Assembly: GCF_000350225.1 (NCBI RefSeq)
Contig: NW_005179032.1
Coordinates: forward strand, 1-64,000
Length of the DNA stretch: 64,000 bases
Direction of reading: 5' to 3'
Source of the DNA: Chondrus crispus
Lineage: Eukaryota; Rhodophyta; Florideophyceae; Gigartinales; Gigartinaceae
A model generated the notes under the pieces. The model saw only the letters and a program-made list of their open reading frames with translations. It made no database searches and was not told the DNA's origin. Positions 9,149 to 19,339 of the stretch are shown piece by piece. Position numbers and translations under genes: made by a program. Numbering within the stretch: the first letter of the stretch is position 1; every line of letters starts with the position of its first letter.

Positions 9149-9411
9149 TGCGCAAAGAATAAATATACTCTCCAGAATTAGCGACCTGTGTCTAAAAGCC
9201 ATAAATAGGCTTAAATTCGGCTTAGGCAATATTCTAACGCAGTTCTTTTTAAGAAGGAAAAATCTTTTTAATAACCAATGTGCGCAAAGAATAAATATAC
9301 TCTCCAGAATTAGCGACCTGTGTCTAAAAGCCATAAATAGGCTTAAATTCGGCTTAGGCAATATTCTAACGCAGTTCTTTTTAAGAAGGAAAAATCTTTT
9401 TAATAACCAAT
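9149..9411. repeat. 132-bp tandem duplication
   Basis: The units 9149-9280 and 9281-9411 appear identical by eye, beginning TGCGCAAAGAATAAATATAC and ending in AATAACCAAT. The duplication lies immediately downstream of the stop codon of the EST1/SMG-like gene, in its presumed 3' UTR. Confidence 0.9.
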
Positions 9412-11461
9412 CACTGTTCCGGGGTAATCGTTTCGTGAATGTCATCTTCTAGCTCAGCAATGGATGCTCTCGGCGGTCCCAGTGATGGATGCGGTTGGCC
9501 TTCTTGGGCAGTGCCGCCGGCTTCCTCTTCGGCCTGCTCACAACTCGATTCCTCTGATAGTCTCCGAATATGCCCGCCCCCTGCCTCCTTCTTCTTCTTC
9601 TTCTTCTTCTTCAAGTCCTTGACGAGCATCTGAATCCGACATTTTCGGATCGTCATACACACCAAGTGGCATGCGGCAGGACGGTCGAGCCGTACAGCAC
9701 TGTCTGGACTCATGACTTCCTTCGCTGCAAGAAGACTAAATTCCTCTAAATGCAGCTGCGCAGTCATGGCTACGAGTGATTCATTCGATTGATCACACAT
9801 CGACTTGACAGCTGGCATGATGATCCCTTCTTCCGTCTTTTCAAGAATGGATGCCAGAGGTACCTCATGACACGCTGTTTGGTGGAACATGTCCTGATCC
9901 TGACACGGTAGAAAATGGCAGAACGTCAAGTCTTCGGGCATAGCAGGGATGCGTCCCCCATGCCCACCGCGGATTTTATTCTCAATGTGGTTGGCGAGAG
10001 GGCCGGTGCACGTCAGCTTTTCGATATTCTCAAATGCCACGCTCACATCTTGCAGGGCCTTAAGCGTTCGATCTGGAGGCTTCATTTTTAATGCAGGAGA
10101 GGGAGCAGCACGCGAGTTAGACCAGTACTGCACTAAAACGCTGATGGCTCCGAGGGAGCGTGCAGTTGCATCAATGTTCACGTGTTCTGTGAACATTTCA
10201 TACCCCAGGGCCACATCCTTGTCACGGTCCGCAATATTTGAGTTTCCTAGGCGCCGTTTTCTTGCATAGTTCTTCGACGATTCTTCTTGCGCTTCTGCAT
10301 CGCAGTGTACACCGCATGCAGTGTCTGTGAGTATTTCACGCATGCGATGTGAAGGAAGCGGCCGACAAGAAAGTCTGCGAGATCCCATTGCGGAAGCAGT
10401 TTTTCTCCGGCACTGCCCTTTGCGCTGCATCTGTGGTGCACAAACATAATAGCACCGACGACGTTCCTCATTTCCTCGGCGGATACACTCTGCTTCTGCT
10501 GCATGAAGGATTCAGCGGATTCCCAAAGGAGCATTCGTCGCACAGAGTCTGTCCCCATTTTTAAATCGTTTCCGAGAAGAGTCCACAAGGTTTTGATGAG
10601 GAGAGCAAAGAAGCGTTGCTTTTCTAGCTCTAGCACAGGGCGGCGTCGGTCGGGAGTTTCAACCAAGTAATGACACGAGAGCCCCTGCACAAACTTGTTC
10701 ACCACAGTAGCTTCTTTATGCATGACGCATACTTTTCTGTTAGCAAGAAAGACACAGTAATGAAAGAAAGGGCGAATAGCTTGATTTCCGTTGCACAACA
10801 TGGCAAGATTCATAGCTAATCTGAAATGAGCCTCAGGATCACTTGGGCTGAAAACCTGGAGCATCTGGGCGGCATTTTTTGCGGTGTCATGATCCATCGT
10901 ATACCGCCAGCAGTCTGACAGATACATGAGCATACGATTCAGGCCGGCACGTATCCTTTGATGATGATTGCGCTTGCCAACACTCTGCATCGCGTTTTCC
11001 GCGAGCATATCCGCAATTTCGAGAAACGCGGCTATGGGTGCTTTCAGCATGGTGATGATAGCCTTCTTTACCCAAGCGGTATGCTCATGAGGCACAGAGC
11101 GTTTGTTGAGCACCTGGCGTAGACGAGTGACGTGCCTCGCAGCGGCGAGGGGGAACACCTGCTCGATCTCGTAGGCGAGGTCACGAGACGGGGCCTGACG
11201 CGCCGTTTTGCAGCGCTGAAAGTAGTCGGAGATCGGGTGGCCGGCGACAGCGAGACGTATAACGGCGAGCTCGGAGTCTAGGTATATAGATTGCAGAGGG
11301 CGAAACGCCTTCCAGTCGGCTTCTGCGTTGCGAGCGGAGAAGGAGGTGGAGCCGGCGATGGCGCCGCACGGGGTTGTGGGAAGCCTGCCGCAACTCGCAC
11401 GTCGGTGGGAGACAGCAGCTTCCATGTCAGGGATAGAGGGTTTTTTTGGTGCAGCTTCCAT
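9411..11461 (-). pseudogene. EST1/SMG5-6-7-like TPR protein, one frameshift
   Basis: Two overlapping minus-strand frames give one coherent protein. The first part contains YLSDCWRYTMDHDTAKNAAQ and FSPSDPEAHFRLAMNLAMLC. These correspond to the segment of EST1/SMG7 proteins in which a small unit of paired TPR-like helices precedes the 'PF' loop. The second part includes DVALGYEMFTEHVNIDATARS and MPEDLTFCHFLPC, matching the 'LPED-x-x-x-GF-x-PL' signature of the EST1 DNA/RNA-binding domain. The frame changes between about 10250 and 10330 (a -1-type change), so the copy is broken or carries a one-base error. Such proteins act in nonsense-mediated mRNA decay or telomere maintenance. The start is set at ATG 11461. 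The C-terminal part has an eight-lysine tract encoded by a (CTT)n repeat. Assignment is by motif order only. Confidence 0.4.
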
Positions 11462-11500
11462 GTCAGGGATGGAGGGTTTTTTTGGTGCGGGGAGGATCGG
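11390..11500 (-). repeat. tandem duplication at the start of the EST1/SMG-like gene
   Basis: A unit of about 33-36 bp encoding SIPDMEAAPKKP-like residues is present twice, in the same frame, at the presumed N-terminus. The two copies differ by one base (ATAGAGG against ATGGAGG). Confidence 0.6.
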
Positions 11501-11848
11501 CAATCGCGCCGATAGGGATTCAACCCATGGGAATGCTGGATTGGCGGCGCGTTGGGTGAAGACGTGGCGTCCCAATGATGCAGGAGACGGAGATGGAGGG
11601 GTGATACACTGTGCGTTTACAGTAAGTGACTATTTTCGTTCATACAGCATTCGGTGTAAGGTTTTTTAATTCAAGTACAGTCTTATGACAATGCAGGTCG
11701 TGCAGGGTTTCCACTCCTTTTCTTCACGCTCTTTTCATTGCAGTGCCCATTCACAGTCGTAAACGCCAGTGCGAACGCCAAAGAACGTCCCTTGCGCTGA
11801 CATCCCTCTACGTTGTCTGAGAGTGCGCTCTTTGCATACGGGTAAAGC

Positions 11849-12252
11849 CCCCTCCCCCCCCTCTGCGAAGGAGTGCCTTCTCTATGATATTGTTTCGTCG
11901 TTGTCCCCTTTAGTCAAGCGTTCAATCATTCACTCGTCGTTTATGATCCAGCAAGTTGCTTGATCATAAACGATGGGTGACATTTGTTCTCGTTAGACCA
12001 CGAGTAAATACACGTACCCTGTAGCTGCTCGCACTCCTTTCGCGGCGCCAGCTCTATCCTCAATCGCGCTACTCGCCAGTCATTTCCTGTCTGCTCGACC
12101 TCATCCGACCTCAACCCATCCGATTTGACGGAAAACTACCCCCCCTCCGCGAAAGAGTACCTTCTTCATAATAATGTTTTGTCGTTGTCCCCTTTACAGT
12201 ACTCAAGCGATGCTTGATCATAAGCGATGGGTGAAATTTGTTCACCCATCGC
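11849..12252. repeat. diverged direct duplication carrying hairpins
   Basis: About 11849-11985 and 12140-12252 share a diverged segment of about 100 bp: CCCCCCTC-GCGAA-GAGT-CCTTCT, a T-rich TCGTTGTCCCCTTTA block and TGCTTGATCATAA-CGATGGGTGA. Each copy ends in a hairpin: 11938-11972 (17-bp arms, one mismatch, 1-nt loop) and 12224-12252 (12-bp arms, 5-nt loop). No coding sequence was recognised between 11580 and 12790 otherwise. Confidence 0.6.
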
Positions 12253-12792
12253 CACACAGTATCGCATTTTCTCTGTGTGTAACGGTTAATGGAATACGGT
12301 TTCTGATGATCTGGTGCCGCTACACGGCTGGGAATGGGAGTAGTGTACCGTCGGGTAGAGACAGATCATACGGATCACGTACTAATGTTACGGTGGCCAG
12401 CTCGTGCGGCCACGACGATGAGCAATCAAAGTTTACAAGCGTGGCATCTGCTGGCTCCATCGCGGCAACAAGTCGCGTGCTGCTTTATTTTCTCACTACA
12501 AGTAGTGTATCTGTAGCATGACGGTGGCTGGGTGACTTCTGAGACTGCTGTGGGTGCACAATCCCACTGCTTTCAAAAATGCCCGCCCTTTTCCCTGGCG
12601 ACCCCGACCAGCTCTGCGGCCTTTCACTGCATTAATCCCGCGTGTACTCTATATGCCCTACCACTTGCAGCTCCTTATCCTTTGTACTTTAACGCCGTTC
12701 CACCACCACCACCCCCCCTCACACCCCCTGATCCACTTTCCGGCCCGTCTCCACACCAACTTTTTTCCCATCATCCCGCACATTACTTGAAC

Positions 12793-14700
12793 ATGGGTCG
12801 CAAAAGAGAGGCTGCGAATGGATCGGAAAGTGCCCAGCTCACATCCGAAGGGAAAAAGCTTCGCAAAAAAAACAAAAAGGCAAAAAAGCCACAAACAAAA
12901 ACCGTGTGGAACACACGGCAGAGGACGTTACACCCCACGCACAGAGCTCCTGTCAACCGGACCTGTGTTCTCCAGTCACACCTCTCCAGCCAGAAGCCCT
13001 GCGTCACAGTGCAGCCACCATTCCCCCCCTCCCTTATTTGCGGACGACAGCCCCGTGTGTTCCAAAAATGACGATGACAACACGCAGAAAGGCCCCCCCG
13101 GTTCAAAACGGCACGAATTGACATAGAGGCGGTTCAGAAGCAACATTCAGATGTCTTGGCCGCAAGAGTCTCGTGCGTGCGTCCTCAAATGCGATCCGTC
13201 GGTGTCAGTGGAGGCCGCAATCGCCGTAGAAAGGGCGCACCCATGTCAGGAACAATTGGAGCTTTAGATTTGTCAACTGAAGATGCCTGGGCTTGCACTC
13301 TCCACAGCCTGGTACGGTGTGATCCGAATTTCTTCTCATCGCAGGAAGCCACCCTCCAGACACAGACAGTAGTTGGAAAAGGCCGTCCCGCCTACAAATC
13401 AGTGCCAGTCTCTGAAAAAAATAATGACGACCTCGCTGAAATATTCCATTTGGAGTATGAGCCAAAAATTGCAGGAGGCGGTAAGAATGGTTCCTGGAAG
13501 CAAGTGTGCATGGCGGCAGGGCAGTTGCTGCGCTTGGCCGTCATGTGTCAAAAGGTTGAGGTTGAATCGATGTGGGAGTCCGGCGTGCTCTTCACGACTA
13601 TTTGCGACCGGAGCACAGTAGAACTACTAGTTTCGCACTACCGCATTCGTACTGTATGTACAACTGTCATGACGAAAGTTATCTGCCTGAAGAAAGTGGC
13701 GGAGCACGCAAAAATTTACTTTGAGGGGAGGGACGCAATCTTGGGAGCTGATGCTGAACGTTCGCGGATACATCTCCGCGCGATATACAACTTGCAAAAG
13801 GCATTGGGACGCTAAAGGACGACAGATCGCCAAGTGATTGATGACAGAGTAGAGCGCGCCGCTTTATTTTTGCCCGACGACTTTCGGAGATGTAAGCAAA
13901 GAATTCGAAAGTCCCTGGACGATATCATGACGTAATTCGACGATTTCCGGGCGGATGTAGGTGAGGATTCCGCCACAGAGGCAATGTTTGCAGATGGCCG
14001 CCTCAAAAACAAATGGTGCATTAACATTATCAACGTTTTGGTCCTGACCGGCGGTGGACAGCGTCCGCAAGTATATACCCAACTGTAGGTTCCCTCAGAC
14101 AGCGACCTGGTTGACATGTCGGAGATGGCGAGAGTTAAAGGGTTTCTGGAATTGCGCACTGTGCGGGAGAAGACTCGCCGCAGCCTGGCGATGCCCTATG
14201 TTCTTTTTCCTGGGTACATATTGCCGTATATTAAGTTTCACTGTGCTGTTGTCCGTCCTCAAATTTTGAAGGCCGCACGCCTGGACGAGAGCGACATGTC
14301 GAACAAACCCCTCATTGTCCATTCGGAGAGTGGTGTCGAGTTGCGTTCTCCCCAAATTACCAAGACATTCAAGCGGTTTTTGAGTGTCTCTGAGCCTACG
14401 TTGGTGGATTGCACTGTTATGACCCTGCGAAGTAGCTATGGCACCATGATGATGAAGTCGTTTCGCGAAAAGAAAATCTTTCCAACTCTCACCGAAGCTG
14501 CTTTCCTCGACATTATGGCGCAGCAAATGAACACCAGCGCCGAACAGTTGCGCTCGACTTACGTCGGTATTGACCATACCGATTACGTGGGCACGGCAAG
14601 GAGTCTAGTCCGCGCACTTGCCGTAGCCACTGGTGCTGCCGACGTGGAGGATCACGCGAAAAAGGGAGATGACCATGACATCTCCGGTTTTTTTGCGTAG
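12793..14700 (+). pseudogene. tyrosine recombinase of Crypton-like type, several in-frame stops
   Basis: From ATG 12793 (MGRKREAANGSESAQL, lysine-rich, nuclear-signal-like) the N-terminal region is broken up to about 13150. From 13156 one frame runs to 14700, interrupted only by TAA 13813, TAA 13933 and TAG 14086. It encodes a helical core-binding-like region (ELLVSHYRIRTVCTTVMTKV). The catalytic domain follows, with LTGGGQRPQVY at the first-arginine position, LRSSYGTMMM near the second arginine, and MNTSAEQLRSTYVGID at the tyrosine nucleophile. This order (R...R...Y) and the MNTS-x-Y ending resemble Crypton/DIRS-type recombinases, which move by site-specific recombination. The stops without frameshifts suggest recent point decay. 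The family call is from motifs. Confidence 0.5.
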
Positions 14701-15233
14701 CATTCCCCAAAAAAATACTGCACACGAACGGTGTGTGCAGCTCGCCAGCGCGGACAACGAGGTAGGTTGGATGGTGAGCTGGAAATGAAGTAATCGTCGT
14801 AAAGTTTTAGGTCTACTAGGGCTTTGGCTTCGCTTGTTCTATAGACATCCGGGAACAGTACCCGAAATACCGCAAGCCTGTGATTGGCATCGTGTACAAT
14901 ACAATGCCGTTCATGACACGCAACACATATGTTGTCCTCAGTTTCGTACAGTAGTGTAGAACAGTTTCTCAAATGACTTGCTACGCATTCTGCTCCGCTG
15001 TTTTCGTCCTACTGGACATGGGAATTTCCCACAACGTGTGCGCCTTCGCCTCCCTCGTCCTTTTCAGAACTCGGTTCTGCAAGACAGCGTAAAAAATTGA
15101 CTGAAAACTGAGTGAGACAGACAGATATGAAAGAGCTGCAGCGGCGTCGTCGTCGTCTCCACGAGCAAAAAAGGCGGGCAAACGCGCGAAGAGCAATCGC
15201 TTGATGGGTCGCTTAATAATCTCGATCTGGTTG
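14701..15233. other. spacer between recombinase and MRE11, no gene called
   Basis: A minus-strand frame at 14652-14972 has a protein-like composition (NICVACHERHCIVHDANHRL) but overlaps the recombinase end and has no recognised family. A GTC/GAC-rich simple tract occurs near 15145. Nothing else is supported. Confidence 0.3.
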
Positions 15234-16796
15234 TCATTCAGCTGTTCCAGGCGAAGGCTTTCTACGGAAAGCTTCGCTCACGCCCACGGAAAAGGGCGTG
15301 TTTTCCTCTTCATCACTTATCACGATGACAATTTCTGCGCCGCGGCGACGACTGCGAGGAAGGCCCTCCTCGTCTTGGCTCGCCATCGCAGATGCCTTCC
15401 TCTGGAATGGGGCCTTTGCATTTTGTCTTCTCAGTTTGTTCTCCTTCTCGCTTCTGTAACACTGTAGCATATCTCCCGGTGATGCTACTCGACCAATGTA
15501 AGTCTGACCAAATGTTGTGGGATTGGGCAGTTGCCATTTGCCGGTTGTTTCTACTCGCAGTATGATGAGTGGTTGCCGGACTATGGAGCAAAGTTTTTCG
15601 GTATAGAAAGAACGTGGGGAATACCGCACTCCATGGACCACCACGTCTTTGGGAGCGCCACGACGACCTCGAAAGATCGCTACGACCCGATCAAAGAAAG
15701 CCTGCTGTCTCTCGATGATGTCGTTGACAGTATCCTCCAAACATTTGTTCAGCCCCTCCGGATCTGTCTGGGACAACCCTGACTGTGCCGAAAGAATAAT
15801 ATCTTCAACGTGGAGATTTCGCACTGTGTACAGTGTGATGGGGACATGCTTGACGAGTTGTTCTTTGTGTATCTCGAGTAAAATTGCATGCTTCTGCTTG
15901 GCCTCTCTCGCGGACAGTGAAGTGGCAACTGTGGAGCCTGGTTGCACGATTACTGGTTTCGATCGCCTGACGTCAGGCTTGCTCTCGTGTTCGTGCCCCA
16001 AGACTACGTAATTAAGCCAGGCTGGCAATAGGGTGCCTGGAATGCCCCTCGTCGACGATCTGCCGGTAGCGCAGTTCTGGTGAAGCACAAACACATTAAA
16101 CCAGGGTACACGGTCGTTGAGTTCATCAACGTCTTTATGGCATCCCTCCACATCCAAATGCAAATGCAAATGGCGCTGTTGCTGCAGTTGTGGACCAAGC
16201 CATTTCACCCCCTTCTCACGCAGTACTTCATCACTTACATTTCCCAAGCCGTACAGCGCCAACCTTTTTTGTCCTTTCTGCAAGAGGATCGGGGCAACCT
16301 CAATGTTTGTGGAGCACGGCGATTGACCGAAATATGTCACAAGTCCAGCCTGTGCGAGAAGATGAAGAGAGGAAGTAGGGGCTGCACGTGCACGGCCTGT
16401 TCCTGTTTGGACTGTGGGTTGGTCATGCCCTCCATGAATGACAAATACTGGCAGGGAAACGGCAACACAGGGATCCATGGAATTGACAGCGGCAGGGAGA
16501 GCAACAGGGTTGGAGCGCACTTCGAGAAGGATTTCACCGTCGGAAGACAGACAGTGCTGGCGAAGAAGACGAATTGTTTTCAACATGGTACTGCGAGAGG
16601 GGCTGTTGTCGTGCTATAGATCCCCGCCGAGTAAGAGCATGTCGACTTTGTTGGCAGTGGCCAGTTGCAGGACTTCTTCAAAACTGCGAAAGGAGTCATC
16701 GCCGCGAACAGGATCCTCTTCCAGGTAGCCCAAGTGGTTATCCGTGGAGATGATAATCCTAATGACGTCACTGGACGACGGTGCGGATGATGTCAT
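15234..16796 (-). pseudogene. MRE11: MRE11 double-strand-break repair nuclease with an in-frame TAG
   Basis: The frame from ATG 16796 to 15234 (about 520 codons) matches MRE11 end to end. Phosphoesterase motifs present are TDNHLGY (Asp19, His21), GGDL (Asp59), GLVTYFGQ, LYGLGNVSDEVL, WFNVFVLHQN and VVLGHEHESK (two His). QPGSTVATSLS and a capping-domain-like RVASPGDML follow. MRE11 with RAD50 and NBS1 senses and trims DNA breaks in the nucleus. Two oddities stand out. The codon after GGDL, an aromatic residue in the family (GGDLFH), is TAG at 16614-16616. The motif III 'GNHD' reads GGHD (codon GGG at about 16428), losing a metal-binding Asn. The frame is otherwise unbroken, without introns. 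It is probably a decaying copy, but a sequence error at the TAG cannot be excluded. Confidence 0.85.
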
Positions 16797-17666
16797 CGTG
16801 GCAGCTCAGACTCACCAACTCGTAAACTCCTTTCTCTTCAAAAATTGATGAGCAGTAAGTTAGTCGACGACGAAAGCGATAACGGCGACGGCGAGGGCGA
16901 CGGCGCGGGACGACGGGCTCTACACATCGGAAATTTTTCAGTACTGTACAGGCAACAACGCGACCACCCGCTCCTGTGCAATTACACGTAACCGCACCAA
17001 CGCTCACGCGGTTCACACGCTTCATCCAATCTGTAGCTGAAGAGTTGCTTCTCCAACGCATTGGAGAAACGAGCATTTTCACGCTTGTTAGACGCCCATC
17101 TCTCAGTCATGCATCTCCCGTCTTCTCTGAGCCAGCCCTGCCCTTGACAACAGATTCCCAGGTGGTGATTGCCTTCTTCAGACAAGTTCCTCATTTTCTA
17201 TGATTCAGTTGTTGCACAATCTGTCTCTTCTGTGTCACGTCTACCGAAAAAGCCAGCTGCGACATGTTGAAGTATGATGGATGGATGGTTCAGTTTTGGG
17301 TTTGAGGCGATAACCAAACCAAAAAAAAACAGAAACCGCTTGAACGCCGTAGCGCAGAGACTCGATAAAGCTGCCCCAGGTTCCGCTCCGATGCAATGAC
17401 CGACTGCGGATTTCTGCCTCCTATGATGACATGACATTCCCTTCCCTTCAAGTCTAACGCGTTTTAGCCACTTTCTCCTTCTCGGCGTCAACCGTTCGCG
17501 CCCCGACAACATTCCCCAAAATATCCACGCTCACAACCGAACCGGAGGAGGAAACCGAATTACGCGCAGTGCATTTCGTTTGTTCGTGCTTGCTTTCAAA
17601 ATGCGATTCATCGGCACCTGACGTCCGACGGCGGCGGCGGGGTAGGTCGCGGTAATTTTGAAGAAG
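16797..17666. other. spacer upstream of MRE11, nothing recognised
   Basis: Several short overlapping frames but no protein-like conservation or motif. It contains the presumed MRE11 promoter on the minus strand. CGACGGCG-type simple repeats lie near 16880-16905. Confidence 0.4.
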
Positions 17667-17880
17667 GGTACAGTAGTACAGAGTTGGTTAGTTGAGTGAG
17701 AGGGGAGGACGGAAATCGGAACGCGAGAAGAATGAGAGAGAGGGGTGGCGGGGACGGGGACGGAATTAGGGACGCGAGAAGAATGGTACAGTAGTACAGA
17801 GTTGGTTAGTTCAGTTCAGTGAGAGGGGAGGATGGAAATAGGGACGCAAGAAGAATGAGAGGAGAGGGGGGGTGGCGCCG
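17667..17880. repeat. imperfect tandem duplication of about 117 bp
   Basis: A segment starting GGTACAGTAGTACAGAGTTG, followed by a purine-rich GAGAGGGGAGGA stretch, begins near 17667 and again near 17784. The second copy has small insertions. Confidence 0.7.
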
Positions 17881-18330
17881 AGGGGGAGGGGGGCAGAAGC
17901 GATGGGGTGGGCGTGCCATTTGGCCTGCCTGCCCGCGTAAGCAGTAGCATCGGGGAGGAGGGCGGCGCTGTCTGTCTGTCTGTAGGTGCGGAAAAAGGCG
18001 GTGCGGCAGGCGGCGTGAGCGGGGGGGGCCCGCACGGGCAGGCAGCGGCGGCGGCGGGGGTATTGTATTCACACGATAGGGCTGGCGCGGGCGGGCGGGT
18101 GGGCGGGCGAGCGGGCGGGCGGGCGAAGGCGAAGGGCGAGCGAGCGATGAGGAGAACGGGCAACGACGGCTACGGCGATGCGACGACGACGACGATGACG
18201 GGGGCGGGTGGGGTGGGGTGGGGCGCGGCGCGGCGCGGTGAGGCGGGGCGGGACGGGACGGGACGGTGGGGTGCGGGGTGATGTGCGGACAGCGGGCGGG
18301 GGCGGCAGCGGCGGGTGGGTGGGTGACAAT
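17881..18330. repeat. extremely GC-rich low-complexity tract with GGGC repeats
   Basis: Dense G runs on the plus strand, including a (GGGC)n-like block at about 18087-18125 and GGGACGGGACGG-type repeats at 18245-18270. It could form G-quadruplexes. Long frames through it are compositional artefacts, not genes. Confidence 0.6.
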
Positions 18331-18779
18331 AAAAAATAAAAAAGAAGAAATTGAGTATTGAAGCGGAAGAGCTGATTAAAGTACACCCCACACCGTACAG
18401 GTTTGTTTTCACCCTTTCCGCAATGGTGTGAATTGCGCATCAAGCGCTGTTTCCAGTTGATCATACAGTAGAAATTAGTAAATTAATCTCGTAACGCCGT
18501 CAGAAACTAATGACAAAACAACATCTGCGCAACTTACAGAAAGAAAGCTTACTCTAAACCACACCGTCATTACGTGGCACACTCCCCGCTTCAGTCAGTC
18601 AACTTGCTCCTTACAGGGCCCCCACAATCGGACTCGGACCGGACTTAGAATCGAACTCGCAACCACAGACACTGTCAGCCACTAACTCGGACAACTGGGA
18701 AACTGGGACCACAAACTGCACTGCTTACACTGGATTGGATTTCACCGCCGTCCCCATAGGTATTTATTGTCGCCATCCC
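18331..18779. other. spacer, nothing recognised
   Basis: Ordinary-composition sequence between the GC-rich tract and the CCTAA-rich satellite. No gene or repeat was seen. Confidence 0.4.
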
Positions 18780-19320
18780 CGTAGCCGAAGCCCCTCCGTA
18801 CAACCTAAGCCCACCAGCCTAAGCCCAGCAACAACAACCTAAGCCCACTTCCCAACCTAAGCCCAAAACCCTCAGCCCATAACCATAACCTAAGCCCACC
18901 TCCCAACCTAAGCCCACCAGCCTAAGCCCACCCCCTCACCTAAGTACCGAAGCACCTTAAGTCCATAAGTACACAAAAGTAAACCTAAGAACATCATCCC
19001 CACCTAAGCACGTAAGCACGTAAGGACGTAAGCACTTCAGCACCTAAGCATGTAAGCACGTAATCACGTAAGCACGTAATCACATAATCACGTAATCACG
19101 TAATCACGTAAGAACGTAAGCACGTAATCTCCTCAGCACATAATCACATAAGCACGTAATCACCTAAGCACATAAGCACATAAGCACATAATCACATAAC
19201 CCCCTAATCCACCCAAACACCTAAGCACCTAAGCTACTAACCCTCCTAATCTCCTAACCACTCCTCACCACTCCTAACCCTCCTAACCACCCCTAAGCAC
19301 CTAATGCCCTAATCTATAGT
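18780..19320. repeat. CCTAAGCCC / TAAGCACG satellite block
   Basis: Two related short repeats occur in series. The first is a variable CCTAAGCCCA unit (18800-18935). The second is an 8-bp unit alternating TAAGCACG and TAATCACG (about 18995-19200). Degenerate CCTAA/CCCTAA units (19200-19315) follow. The CCCTAA theme resembles telomeric repeats but is too irregular to be an active telomere. It abuts the truncated gypsy element. Confidence 0.75.
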
Positions 19321-19339
19321 ATATACGTCCTCTTCCCCT

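Noticed and set aside
17806..18464. Long proline/arginine-rich frames across the GC-rich tract.
   Set aside because: Simple-sequence DNA gives open frames in every register.
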